Of a DNA stretch of 47,490 nt, positions 23,712 through 32,895 are shown piece after piece. The DNA lies in assembly GCA_031409775.1 (NCBI GenBank), contig JANNXY010000041.1:1-47490 (forward strand), in the 5' to 3' direction. The number at the start of each line of letters is the position of its first letter. The stretch's first letter is position 1. The DNA comes from JANNXY01 sp031409775 (GTDB lineage: Bacteria > Patescibacteriota > Minisyncoccia > Phycocordibacterales > CAIZIN01). The translations under genes and the position numbers were made by a program. The notes under the pieces were generated by a model. It was not told the origin of the DNA. It was given only the letters and a program-made list of their open reading frames with translations, and searched no databases.

Positions 23712-25418
23712 ATGGATTCACCAGTAGACCAGATCAAATCGCGTCTGCCAATACAGGAATGCATAGGGGGTTACATTACACTAGAGAAGTCGGGCGCAAA
23801 TTGGAAAGCAAGGTGTCCTTTTCATAATGAAAGAACGCCTTCTTTCTACGTGTCTGCTGATAGGGGTAGCTACTATTGCTTCGGCTGTGGTGCCAAAGGT
23901 GATGTATTCAGCTTTGTCCAAGCATTCGAGGGACTAGATTTCGTCGGGGCGCTCAAACTTCTCGCGGAGAAGACTGGTGTTCAGCTCAAGTCTGAGTCGT
24001 ATAGTCATCTGTCCAACAAGGATCGTCAGTGGAAGATTCTGGAATCAGCTACAGCATATTATGAGAAAGTTCTGGAGAAATCAGATGAAGCTAGAAACTA
24101 CTTGCTCGCGAGAGGGCTCACAGAGCATACTATGAAATCTTGGCGAATAGGATATGCACGAGACGCATGGAGAGATATGTATGAGTTTCTGGTACACAAG
24201 GGTGTCTCCAAAGAAGAGATGATATCGGTTGGACTGGTCAAGGAAGGTGACAAAGGAACCGTATATGACAGGTTCCGTGACAGAATAATGTTTCCTATAT
24301 TTGATGGGTCAGGTAGAGTGGTTGGATTCTCTGGTAGGATTCTCCACGACACCCTAGGTGCAGCCAAATACCTGAATTCACCAGAGACAGAATTATTCAA
24401 AAAGTCCGAGATACTCTACGGTCTCGACAGAGCCAAGGCAAGCATCAGAAGCGAAGGTAGAGCAATCCTCGTCGAGGGTCAGATGGATCTACTGATGTGT
24501 CACCAATCAGGGATCACGAGCGCCATTGCGACATCTGGGACCGCGCTTACGAGTCAGCACCTAGACCTGCTCAAGCGCTTCGCATCGGGGGTTATACTAT
24601 GCTTTGACAATGACAAAGCAGGGCTCAGTGCTTCCAAACGTGCATTCCAGATCGCTCTAGAGAAAGATCTAGAAGTCTCTATAGCTAGTCTAGATGCAGG
24701 CAAAGACCCAGCAGAAATATTGCAGTCAGATCCCAAAGGTCTCTCGCAGGCATTAGAAAACTCTAAACATATAATAGAAGTTGTGTTGGATAGTATAGTA
24801 GAGCAGAACATAGACCCCAAGACCCGTGCAGAGGCCGTTTCTAAAAACCTTGTACCACTAGTAGCCTCAATAAGCAAAGCGATAGAGAGGGGTCACTTTG
24901 TCTCGATGATAGCACACATGCTAAATGTAAAGGAAGACGCGATCTGGGAGGATATCAAGTCAATAAAGCGCGATATATATCCGTCCCGCACAAGTCTAAA
25001 TACTACCCTTGCAAAAAAGTCCAGATACGATATTATTATAGATCAAATATGGTCGCTTCAACTATATATAGAAGCCAAAGACCACGTACAAGCGCAAAGC
25101 GCAAAAGACAAAATCAAAAAAATATTAGGCGAAGAATCTTTCCAAGCTATTGCGGAAGCAAGGCAAGGTAGGAAAGATGAACTCATGTTTCAGGCGGAAA
25201 TGTATTATGCAGGCAAGGATTCATTCAAAGAATCAGATGATTTAATCAGAGAACTGGACTTGGAGATATCCAAGGCCGTCTTTGCTAATTGTATAGAGGA
25301 ACTAGCAAGGGCAGAGAAGTTGGAGGACAAACCTCTGGTGGAGAAACTTCTAGCAGAATGTAACAAGCTTACCATTCATATCAATAATTTAAAAACAGGT
25401 TACAAGAGTGATATTTAA
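23712..25418 (+). CDS. dnaG: DNA primase
   Basis: 568 residues. The N-terminal zinc-binding motif has C35-P-F-H38 and C56-x2-C59 (YYCFGCG). The TOPRIM core follows: ILVEGQMDLLMCHQSG with the catalytic Glu, then GVILCFDNDKAG with the Asp pair. The C-terminal helicase-binding region is short and divergent. It makes RNA primers for replication. It sits between rpoC and rpoD, so it shares the dnaG-rpoD linkage of the classical macromolecular synthesis operon, here without rpsU. Confidence 0.95.
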   Translation: MDSPVDQIKSRLPIQECIGGYITLEKSGANWKARCPFHNERTPSFYVSADRGSYYCFGCGAKGDVFSFVQAFEGLDFVGALKLLAEKTGVQLKSESYSHLSNKDRQWKILESATAYYEKVLEKSDEARNYLLARGLTEHTMKSWRIGYARDAWRDMYEFLVHKGVSKEEMISVGLVKEGDKGTVYDRFRDRIMFPIFDGSGRVVGFSGRILHDTLGAAKYLNSPETELFKKSEILYGLDRAKASIRSEGRAILVEGQMDLLMCHQSGITSAIATSGTALTSQHLDLLKRFASGVILCFDNDKAGLSASKRAFQIALEKDLEVSIASLDAGKDPAEILQSDPKGLSQALENSKHIIEVVLDSIVEQNIDPKTRAEAVSKNLVPLVASISKAIERGHFVSMIAHMLNVKEDAIWEDIKSIKRDIYPSRTSLNTTLAKKSRYDIIIDQIWSLQLYIEAKDHVQAQSAKDKIKKILGEESFQAIAEARQGRKDELMFQAEMYYAGKDSFKESDDLIRELDLEISKAVFANCIEELARAEKLEDKPLVEKLLAECNKLTIHINNLKTGYKSDI

Positions 25419-25421
25419 TAT
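25416..25421 (+). promoter_or_regulatory. Possible -10 before rpoD
   Basis: TAATAT overlaps the dnaG stop and ends 6 nt before ATG 25428. It would give a leaderless rpoD transcript. Confidence 0.4.
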
Positions 25422-25427
25422 AAAATT

Positions 25428-26675
25428 ATGCCAAAATCAAAACCAACAAAGAAAAAGTCAAAATCTGTATCAAAGAAGCCCAAGCCCAAACCAACAAAGA
25501 AGCATAAACCTATAGCCAAGAAAAAGCCTGTCGCAAAGAAGCCTGCAACCAAATCCGTTGCCAAACGTCCTACAGTGACCAAACGCACTGCCAAATCCGA
25601 TGATCAGGATCGCAGAGCAGAGAGGCTGGCTATAAAAGGTAAAGAAAGAGGATTCGTCACTTATGATGAGATTCTCCGCGAATTCCCAACTATAGAAGAA
25701 GACATTCTATTCCTAGATTCACTTTATGAGAAGCTCCAGGGAGCGGGGATCGATATTCTAGAGGGAGGGGGACTCCTAGACATCAAGTCAGAAACAGAAG
25801 ATGTGAAGCATTATTCATATGGAGGCCGCTCTAGTGACTCGTCATACGACTCTATACAGATGTACCTACGCGAGATCGGTCAGTATCCACTTATTCATGC
25901 TCACGAAGAGAAAGAGCTCGCCAAGCGAATACTCGCAGGTGATGACGAAGCGAAGAACCTGCTCGCCAAGGCGAACCTGCGTCTAGTTGTTTCTATTGCC
26001 AAGAAATACGTAGGTCGCAGCCCTGACCTAACACTACTTGACCTCATACAGGAGGGTAATCTGGGACTATTTAAAGCAGTAGACAAATTTGACTGGACCA
26101 AAGGTTTCAAATTCTCTACCTATGCTACATGGTGGATCCGCCAGGCCATCACTCGTGCTCTCGCTGACCAGAGTCGTACTATCCGCGTACCAGTTCATAT
26201 GGTAGAGACTATTGCCAAATACAAACAAGTTGTAAGGAGACTTAGTCAGGACCTCGGTCGTGATCCACTACCAGACGAGATCGCTGTAGAGATGGGACTA
26301 GATGTAGAGAAAGTCTACATGATCGAGAAGATCGATCAGACTACTATATCACTAGAGAGTCCAGTAGGTGAGGATAGTGACGATGGGAAGTCACAGCTCG
26401 GTGACTTCATCGCCGATGACAAAATCCTTTCCCCAGATCAGGAATCATCTCGCCGTATACTATCTGACCAGGTCCGCGAGATCCTCGATGATCTATCGGA
26501 GAAAGAAAGGAGAATCCTAGAAATGCGACACGGACTCACCGATGGCGTTCAGCATACACTCGAAGAAGTAGGCAAGAAATTCGGAGTCACTCGCGAACGC
26601 ATCCGCCAGATCGAAGCCAAAGCTCATGAGAAGATCAGATCCCATGACAAGAGTAATAGGTTGAAGAATTATTAA
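25428..26675 (+). CDS. rpoD: Primary sigma factor (sigma70)
   Basis: 415 residues. Residues 1-60 are a Lys/Pro/Ala-rich basic stretch with repeated KKP motifs, not part of the sigma fold. Region 1.2 (DSIQMYLREIGQYPLIHAHEE), region 2 (LRLVVSIAKKYVGR, LDLIQEGNLGLFKAVDKFD, FSTYATWWIRQAITRALADQ), region 3 and region 4 (LSEKERRILEMRHGL, FGVTRERIRQIEAKAHEKIR) are complete. The promoters noted here fit this type. The basic N-tail replaces the acidic region 1.1 of E. coli and could bind DNA. Confidence 0.96.
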   Translation: MPKSKPTKKKSKSVSKKPKPKPTKKHKPIAKKKPVAKKPATKSVAKRPTVTKRTAKSDDQDRRAERLAIKGKERGFVTYDEILREFPTIEEDILFLDSLYEKLQGAGIDILEGGGLLDIKSETEDVKHYSYGGRSSDSSYDSIQMYLREIGQYPLIHAHEEKELAKRILAGDDEAKNLLAKANLRLVVSIAKKYVGRSPDLTLLDLIQEGNLGLFKAVDKFDWTKGFKFSTYATWWIRQAITRALADQSRTIRVPVHMVETIAKYKQVVRRLSQDLGRDPLPDEIAVEMGLDVEKVYMIEKIDQTTISLESPVGEDSDDGKSQLGDFIADDKILSPDQESSRRILSDQVREILDDLSEKERRILEMRHGLTDGVQHTLEEVGKKFGVTRERIRQIEAKAHEKIRSHDKSNRLKNY

Positions 26676-26701
26676 CACCCTCCGCCCTCGTACCTCGGGC
26701 A

Positions 26702-26759
26702 CCTCCCTCGAGGGAGGAATTAATTCTCCTTTTGAAGGGAGCACTGCCTTCTGAGGCAG
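26702..26759 (+). repeat. Three tandem short hairpins after rpoD
   Basis: CCTCCCTC/GAGGGAGG (26702-26717, perfect), CTCCTT/AAGGGAG and CTGCCT-TCTG-AGGCAG (26744-26759) lie in series. It looks like a palindromic dispersed element or degenerate terminator cluster. Confidence 0.5.
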
Positions 26760-26769
26760 GAGGGATGTT

Positions 26770-26813
26770 TGAAATAAAAGAAAACCCCGCCGCCTGCAAT
26801 GCAAGCGACGGGG
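26770..26813 (-). terminator. Terminator of the minus-strand small gene
   Basis: CCCCGCCGC (26785-26793) pairs with GCGACGGGG (26805-26813). Read on the minus strand the stem is followed by TTTTCTTTTATTT, a strong U-tract; the plus strand lacks one. Confidence 0.75.
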
Positions 26814-26828
26814 GGATTTGCTAAATGT

Positions 26829-27044
26829 TTACTTTGTTGCTAATTGCTTCTTTGGTCCCTCAAGTCCAGAGATGATGCATCCAAGTAAGACGAATGCCAT
26901 CTCGAGCGAGAGGAAGAACTGACGAGATTCGATGCCGGCGAAATGCGTAGTTCTGGTGACAAAATAGTAAGGCACCAAGATCACATACGACATTACGACA
27001 ACAATAATCAACAAAACGCACAAGGACTGACAGAACGATTTCAT
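26829..27044 (-). CDS. Small membrane protein, unknown
   Basis: 71 residues. Two hydrophobic segments (about 9-28 CVLLIIVVVMSYVILVPYYF and about 46-60 LSLEMAFVLLGCIISGL) suggest a two-span membrane protein. A -10-like TATACT lies upstream on the minus strand and a good terminator lies downstream, which supports a real gene. An overlapping reading frame to 27072 is less plausible. I recognise no family. Confidence 0.55.
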   Translation of the reverse strand: MKSFCQSLCVLLIIVVVMSYVILVPYYFVTRTTHFAGIESRQFFLSLEMAFVLLGCIISGLEGPKKQLATK

Positions 27045-27124
27045 GGATATAGTATACTACACATAAACCCATTTTGTCAACCCACTAATAAAACCTTATG
27101 AAATAAGCTAGAATAGAGGGAATT

Positions 27125-27751
27125 ATGTATATATTTATGGATGAAAGCGGGGATATGGGATTTAGTCATAAATCAAGCAAATGGTTTCTATTTACGCTAG
27201 TTATAGTGGACAATGAAAAAGTTTTGGGAAGTATCGTGAAGAAAATATGGAAGGCGATATATAAAAAGCATAAGCATGTGGGAGAATTGCACGCTTCCCA
27301 CGAGAAGGATATTACTAGAACGAGAATGCTTCAAAAGTTAGCCGGGATTGAAAATCTTAAAATTGTTACAATTATTCTGAATAAAACAAAAGTTCACGTA
27401 GATTTGAGAAACCAAAAAAATTATTTATACAATTATACTGCAAATATTATTCTAGATCGTCTGATCAATACTAAGATTATCGATAAAGACGAGGAGATTT
27501 CACTCATTGTTGATAGGAAGGATACAAAGAAGAATCTAAGGGAAAATTTCATTTCCTATATTACTAATGCCATGCACAAGCGCAATCACAAGAAGTTTAA
27601 AATGACCCTGGTAGCATCACACGAAGATAAATGTCTTCAAGCTGTGGACTTTATTTCATGGGCAATTTTTAGAAAATACGAGAAAGGGGATTTCGAATTT
27701 TATGAAATAATAAAGAATCAAATCATTGATGAAAAGCTTCTTTTTCCATAA
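27125..27751 (+). CDS. DUF3800 protein
   Basis: 208 residues. The N-terminal MYIFMDESGDMGF, the middle ISLIVDRKD and the C-terminal KCLQAVDFISWAIFRKYE are the three acidic blocks of DUF3800, an RNase H-like family often found near mobile elements and defence genes. The function is unproven. A TAGAAT box and a GAGGG ribosome-site-like stretch precede the start, unlike most neighbours. Its AT-rich codons and isolation suggest transfer. Confidence 0.8.
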   Translation: MYIFMDESGDMGFSHKSSKWFLFTLVIVDNEKVLGSIVKKIWKAIYKKHKHVGELHASHEKDITRTRMLQKLAGIENLKIVTIILNKTKVHVDLRNQKNYLYNYTANIILDRLINTKIIDKDEEISLIVDRKDTKKNLRENFISYITNAMHKRNHKKFKMTLVASHEDKCLQAVDFISWAIFRKYEKGDFEFYEIIKNQIIDEKLLFP

Positions 27752-27758
27752 AAGAAAG

Positions 27759-27803
27759 CCTCTTGCTTTAACGGGTTACCATCCGGTAACCCAACGCAAG
27801 AGG
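27759..27803 (+). terminator. Nested hairpin after the DUF3800 gene
   Basis: CCTCTTGC and GCAAGAGG enclose an inner perfect GGGTTACC-ATCC-GGTAACCC hairpin. The tail is only moderately T-rich. A cruciform-like terminator is likely. Confidence 0.6.
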
Positions 27804-27876
27804 TCTTACTTCTTATGCGATTAATATATCATTTTATTATAAAAAAGTCAAAGTTATCCACATCTAATCCTTATCT

Positions 27877-30783
27877 ATGAAAACTATATATAATCAGGAA
27901 TTTGAAAAGAGGTACAACAGGCTAAATGCAGCACAGAAGCAGGCAGTGGATACTATAGAAGGCCCCGTGATGGTTGTGGCGGGTCCAGGTACTGGAAAAA
28001 CTACGATACTCACACTCCGCATCGCCAACATCCTCCAGAGGACGGACACACCGCCGTCAGGCATCCTCGCTATCACATTTACAGACGCTGGGGTCAAGTC
28101 GATGAAGCAGAAGCTTACAGAGATCATCGGCAACCGTGCGCTCGAAGTGAGAATCCATACATTTCACGGCTTCGCAGCGTCAGTCATAGCAGAGTTCAAA
28201 GACCATTTCGTGCATCTATACGGAACACGACAGATCACAGATATAGAGTCAGAGTCTATAGTGAGAGGTGTTATTGACCATGCAGATTTCGTAGACTTGC
28301 GTCCATTTGGCAACCCCGAGTTCTACATACGTCCTATACTAGAGGCGATAAGGGATAGCAAGAGAGAAGCTCTGTCGCCAGAGATGGTGGCGAGCTTCGC
28401 AAGTGGTGAAATCGCTCGGATATCAAGCGACGAATCATCTATCTCTACACGTGGTGTGACCAAAGGCGAGCTAAAGGCAGATGTGAAGAAACGTATAGAG
28501 AAATGTGAGAAAACAATACTATTCTCCCAGGTTTATGACAAGTATGAGAAAGCCAAGAAGCTCGGAAGTCAGATCGACTTTGACGACTTGATATTTGAGC
28601 TTCTACTCGCGCTAGGCAGAGACGAGCTACTACTGCGCCAGATTCAGGAGAAGTATCTGTATATCCATATCGACGAGCATCAGGACACGAATGATGCACA
28701 GAATCTGATAATAAAGATGCTTGGTGACTTCTTCGACGTACCCAACATATTTATCGTGGGTGATGAGAAGCAGGCTATATACAGGTTCCAGGGAGCTTCG
28801 ATAAGCAACTTCCTCCAGTTCAAGAAATCGTTTGCTGATATGCAGATCATCTCTCTCGAGCATAATTATAGGTCAGGTCAGTCACTACTAGATGCAACGT
28901 TTGGCATGATAGAGTCCAACTACGACGGTGATGAGCAGAGTGACTTGCGAGTGAGGCTGCGGTCAGGATCTACCAAGCCAGACCAGCCTATACAGATCGC
29001 TACCGCACCCGATGTCGAGTCTGCTGAGCTTTACCTAGTATCCCAATTAAAGCAAATCCAACTAAACCACCCAACGGACACCGTCGCGATAATCTCAAAG
29101 AACAACAGAGACATAGAGCGTATAATCCGCCTCTGTGAATCACATGGCGTACCTATATCTGCAGAGAGGTCGATAGATATATTCTCGCATCCGGTGGGAA
29201 ATCTGTTCTTTTCACTTGTAGAATTTATAAACGACCAGAGTCAGGTGGGTGCGCTAGGCCATACTATAGCGAGTGGACTATGGGGACTCGAATTTGCACA
29301 GTCGGTGGCAATGAACAAAGAGCTCCGTGCTGGTCATGTCGAGCGAGTCCTAGCAGATATTCCTAGCTTGCCCAATATAGTCCGCGAGATGCTCGATGAT
29401 AGTCCGATGATATTTATTATGAATCTGGCAGAGTATTCTGGATATAGGGAGCTCGTGAGTAGGGATCCGGCTTATGTAGAAGTCTGGAGGGCGATAGTGA
29501 ACCTGTGTGCAGATATAATTACCAATTCAGATCTGACAGACCCCAGGATACTGTTGCAGAGATTGGCTGATTACAAGATATCTTCTACAACGAAAAGTGT
29601 AAAGATCCCCGTAGGTGTTTCAACCTGCAATTTCCGCGCCATGACAGCTCACTCGTCCAAGGGTCTAGAATTCGATCATGTATTTATTCCGTATGCTACA
29701 GAGGATTCATGGGGGAGTAGGAGGAGGAATTCTTATTTTATTATGCCTATCGATGCCCAGGTCGGTGAGGAGGACGAGATCAGGGATGCACGTAGGTTGT
29801 TCTATGTAGCCATTACTCGCGCTAGAGAAAACGTTACAATAATAATACCCAAGTCAGATTCTTTAAGCAGAGAAATTCTGCCACTGCGATTCGTGTCCGA
29901 GCTCGGTGATGTAAATACATCACTGCTAGATGTCCCCAAGTCAGAAGTAAGCTCGATCCTAGCCCGACATAGTGGTCAGAGCAGGCAGGGCAAGCTACTA
30001 GACTATATCAGGTCCACACTAGAGCATAGTGGTCTATCTGTAACCGCACTCAACCATTTCCTAAATTGCCCCAACGAATTTATATATAAAAGCATACTCA
30101 AAGTCCCAGAGCTCCCCAATGCAAATAGTGACAAAGGTAATGCGATGCACCTAGCTATGGATCGAGTCTGGCACCTAGAGCATAGAACTGTCGAGGCTAT
30201 CGAATCCACTATCGAGTCTGCTGTACATGATCATATGAGCAGATCCATGCTCCGCAAGCTAGAGAGGGAAGTGATAATGAGAGATCTGATCAGTCGAGCT
30301 AGGGAAGTCGCTACCAGTCTCTACGGACACTTCCAGACTGATGGCGCCGTGTTCTCCGAACATTGGGTAGAGAATATTTCTGGAATAAAAATCCACGGCC
30401 GCACGGATGCTATCGTTGTCGGTAGCGACTCAATAAATGTCTATGACTACAAGACTCGTGGCAAAATGTCAGAGAAACAGATCAAAGATGGTGGATATTT
30501 CAGACAGCTAGTATTCTACAAACTCTTGCTTAGTGGTAGTAGCAACCTTCGATCTGTCATAGGGGATCGCACAGTCACACCGTCATTGGTATTCCTAACA
30601 CCAGATACCAAAGGGGTTTGTAGAATAGAAACCCTGCCCATAACGCAGGAGGACATAGAGACTCTGCAGTCAGAGATAGCCGAGCTCGTTGTGAGCGTTG
30701 AATCAGGTAGGATTATGGATGGATTCTGTAGTGAACCCAAATGTGAATTCTGTGCCAAGAAGAAATTACTTCTGTCCGAGTAG
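27877..30783 (+). CDS. UvrD/AddA-like helicase with C-terminal nuclease domain
   Basis: 968 residues. SF1A helicase motifs: the Q-motif LNAAQKQAV, Walker A AGPGTGKTT (35-43), Walker B IHIDEHQDTND, VGDEKQAIYRFQGA, HNYRSG, TAHSSKGLEFDHVF and FYVAITRARENV. The C-terminal 270 residues carry a RecB-like PD-(D/E)XK domain (ALNHFLNCPNEFIY, GRTDAIVV, NVYDYKTRGK). Cysteines in NCPNE plus CSEPKCEFC form a probable iron-sulphur site as in AddB and Cas4. It likely processes DNA double-strand ends, replacing RecBCD/AddAB in a reduced genome. The 3' end overlaps the convergent DsbA-like gene by 18 nt. Confidence 0.92.
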   Translation: MKTIYNQEFEKRYNRLNAAQKQAVDTIEGPVMVVAGPGTGKTTILTLRIANILQRTDTPPSGILAITFTDAGVKSMKQKLTEIIGNRALEVRIHTFHGFAASVIAEFKDHFVHLYGTRQITDIESESIVRGVIDHADFVDLRPFGNPEFYIRPILEAIRDSKREALSPEMVASFASGEIARISSDESSISTRGVTKGELKADVKKRIEKCEKTILFSQVYDKYEKAKKLGSQIDFDDLIFELLLALGRDELLLRQIQEKYLYIHIDEHQDTNDAQNLIIKMLGDFFDVPNIFIVGDEKQAIYRFQGASISNFLQFKKSFADMQIISLEHNYRSGQSLLDATFGMIESNYDGDEQSDLRVRLRSGSTKPDQPIQIATAPDVESAELYLVSQLKQIQLNHPTDTVAIISKNNRDIERIIRLCESHGVPISAERSIDIFSHPVGNLFFSLVEFINDQSQVGALGHTIASGLWGLEFAQSVAMNKELRAGHVERVLADIPSLPNIVREMLDDSPMIFIMNLAEYSGYRELVSRDPAYVEVWRAIVNLCADIITNSDLTDPRILLQRLADYKISSTTKSVKIPVGVSTCNFRAMTAHSSKGLEFDHVFIPYATEDSWGSRRRNSYFIMPIDAQVGEEDEIRDARRLFYVAITRARENVTIIIPKSDSLSREILPLRFVSELGDVNTSLLDVPKSEVSSILARHSGQSRQGKLLDYIRSTLEHSGLSVTALNHFLNCPNEFIYKSILKVPELPNANSDKGNAMHLAMDRVWHLEHRTVEAIESTIESAVHDHMSRSMLRKLEREVIMRDLISRAREVATSLYGHFQTDGAVFSEHWVENISGIKIHGRTDAIVVGSDSINVYDYKTRGKMSEKQIKDGGYFRQLVFYKLLLSGSSNLRSVIGDRTVTPSLVFLTPDTKGVCRIETLPITQEDIETLQSEIAELVVSVESGRIMDGFCSEPKCEFCAKKKLLLSE

Positions 30784-31470
30784 TGTGTCGATGACTTGTT
30801 TGACCGTTGTGTACGGCTGAGCTCCGTTTATCGGAACTACAGTCGATGAGCCTTTGAGCGCTACAAAGCTGTATGGAGTACCTTCTACACCAGCAGCTAG
30901 GCCGTCTTGGTAATCCGCTTCTACAGTAGTTGCGTGTCTGCCGGAGTCTAGACATGTTGTAAACTCTGCTCGATCTAGACCTATGTCTTCTGCGATTTTT
31001 GGAAGCTCTGCTGGATCTAGTCCGTCATTGGACTCTGTGAGCTCAAATATCATATCCAAGTATTGCCAGAAAGAATCCGTACCACCGAGCTCTGCTGCGC
31101 ATTCTGTCGCCTCGGCTTCCTTGCGAGCGTATTGGTGCATAGATAGTGGGAAGTGTCTGTATACCCATGCCACTTTGCCGTCTCTGCCGTATTCACTCAT
31201 GATCTGGTTCATACTGTTGTGGAAGTTCTTGCAGAATGGGCATTCAGTATCAGAGTATTCTACGATCACTACATCAGCGTCAGCTGAACCTCGGATATGG
31301 TCAGCATTAGATACTGGAGCGATAGGTTGTGACGGCTGTGCTGCACTATCACCGACCGCAGCTACTCCACCAGATGTACCGCCTCTTGTAAAGAAAATTG
31401 CCCCTGATATCAGTCCGCCAGCGATTACTATCGCAAGTGGGATTGCTATAATGCTTTTTGTATCTTTCAT
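30766..31470 (-). CDS. Membrane-anchored DsbA-family thioredoxin protein
   Basis: 234 residues. An N-terminal anchor (about 7-27, IIAIPLAIVIAGGLISGAIFF) is followed by a Ser/Pro/Gly linker and a thioredoxin-like DSBA domain with active site C77-P-F-C80 (SDTECPFCKNF) and the cis-Pro loop GVEGTPYSFV. It faces outside the membrane and probably forms or repairs disulphides in exported proteins. No DsbB or VKOR partner is in the window. Confidence 0.92.
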   Translation of the reverse strand: MKDTKSIIAIPLAIVIAGGLISGAIFFTRGGTSGGVAAVGDSAAQPSQPIAPVSNADHIRGSADADVVIVEYSDTECPFCKNFHNSMNQIMSEYGRDGKVAWVYRHFPLSMHQYARKEAEATECAAELGGTDSFWQYLDMIFELTESNDGLDPAELPKIAEDIGLDRAEFTTCLDSGRHATTVEADYQDGLAAGVEGTPYSFVALKGSSTVVPINGAQPYTTVKQVIDTLLGQK

Positions 31471-31515
31471 AAATGTATTGTGTTAATTATGAATAAAGTA
31501 TAACATATATTATCA

Positions 31516-32319
31516 ATGACAACAGTCCATTCGATAGTTCTAGGTATAATACAAGGCTTAACAGAATTCATACCTATTTCTTCGTCTGGCCATTTGATTA
31601 TCGCAAGAGAATTTCTAGGAATAACATCTATAGATGGGCTCGCATACGATGCTGTGCTCCAGCTCGCCACAGCACTAGCAGTGGTAATGTATTTCCACAA
31701 GGATATAAAAAGGATGTTGCTTGCTGCGCTCGGTCTATTTACAAAGAAAGAAATATCTATAGCAGATGAGGTGCTGGTCAAGGCACTTGTGGTGGGTACC
31801 GCTCCAGCAATAGTTGCAGGGCTTATACTCGAGAAATATATAGAAACTGTATTTCGCAATACATGGCTCGTTGCGGTCGCGCTCATGTTCGGCTCCTTAC
31901 TCATTTATATGGCAGAGTACGTGAGTCGCAAGCAGAGCTACGAAGAGTCGCTCACACCGATAAAGGGATTCGTGATAGGTCTGTTCCAGTGTCTCGCACT
32001 GGTTCCAGGCATGTCTAGATCGGGTTCTACTATATCAGGGGGATTGTTCTCGGGGCTTTCTAGGGAGATGGCTGCCAGATTTAGCTTCCTGTTGTCTATA
32101 CCCATACTCGTTGGAAGTGGTGGCAAGAAGCTCGTCGATGTAGTGATGGACGGAGCGGACTTTGATTTACTTAATCTATTTGTCGGTTCAATCACGTCAT
32201 TTCTAGTTGGCCTTGTTTCAATCTATTTCTTGATGAATTTCTTAAAGAAAAATAGTATGATGGTGTTCGTGTGGTATCGGATCGTGGTGGCAATTGTGCT
32301 ACTTATTTATTTTGTTTAA
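31516..32319 (+). CDS. uppP: Undecaprenyl-diphosphatase
   Basis: 267 residues, about seven or eight hydrophobic segments. Signature motifs are IIQGLTEFIPISSSGHLII (12-30) and PGMSRSGSTISGG, with the catalytic Glu, His and Arg. It dephosphorylates undecaprenyl pyrophosphate, recycling the lipid carrier for peptidoglycan and confers bacitracin tolerance. It is divergent from the DsbA-like gene and converges on the exonuclease gene with no gap. Confidence 0.95.
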   Translation: MTTVHSIVLGIIQGLTEFIPISSSGHLIIAREFLGITSIDGLAYDAVLQLATALAVVMYFHKDIKRMLLAALGLFTKKEISIADEVLVKALVVGTAPAIVAGLILEKYIETVFRNTWLVAVALMFGSLLIYMAEYVSRKQSYEESLTPIKGFVIGLFQCLALVPGMSRSGSTISGGLFSGLSREMAARFSFLLSIPILVGSGGKKLVDVVMDGADFDLLNLFVGSITSFLVGLVSIYFLMNFLKKNSMMVFVWYRIVVAIVLLIYFV

Positions 32320-32895
32320 TTAAAAGGGTAGAGAGAAAGTGATAGCAGAGTTTTCTTTCTTTAGCCAGCCTTTAGTCTTTATAAGGATTTCCTTTAGCTC
32401 GTTGCCGTCTTTGTATTTGAGGTGTTTGTGTAGGAGGGCATAGTCGAATACTTCTTTGGTTATCTTTACGTCTTCGAGGCAATACTTTATGATCATGTCG
32501 ACCTTGCCTTCACGCCACCATTTTACAGCTTCTAATCCGTGGGCGATCTTTTTGGTACCCAGTGTCGCTTCGGCTATGGTATCGAGCTTGAGCCTTCTTC
32601 CTAATACATTTTTTACTTCCTTTAATAAATCCAAACTTTTTATATTGCTTAGGTTACCGTGATAGTATTTGTTTAGTATCGGTATGTCGAAATGCTCACC
32701 ATTAAATGTAACCAGCATGTCTGCTCGCTCCAGTAGCGGCCAGAGCTTGCTTAGATCGCTTTCTAGGTAGCTTGTGTATTGGTCAGTCTTGGATTCGTAG
32801 GCACATAAGACAGACAGGTCTAGCATGGCCGGGTCGTTGCTTTCTACTTCGTCGAAAGTGTTTTTGGTTTCTATATCAAATACTACGTAGTTCAT
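32320..32895 (-). CDS. DEDD 3'-5' exonuclease-like protein
   Basis: 191 residues with an RNase H-like fold: VVFDIETKN (motif I Asp-Glu), VTFNGEHFDIPIL (motif II) and YCLEDVKITKEVF (motif III). Resembles the YprB-type ribonuclease H-like domain. The substrate may be DNA or RNA. Its start lies within the 3' end of hisS (20-nt overlap), so the two are co-transcribed. Confidence 0.85.
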   Translation of the reverse strand: MNYVVFDIETKNTFDEVESNDPAMLDLSVLCAYESKTDQYTSYLESDLSKLWPLLERADMLVTFNGEHFDIPILNKYYHGNLSNIKSLDLLKEVKNVLGRRLKLDTIAEATLGTKKIAHGLEAVKWWREGKVDMIIKYCLEDVKITKEVFDYALLHKHLKYKDGNELKEILIKTKGWLKKENSAITFSLPF

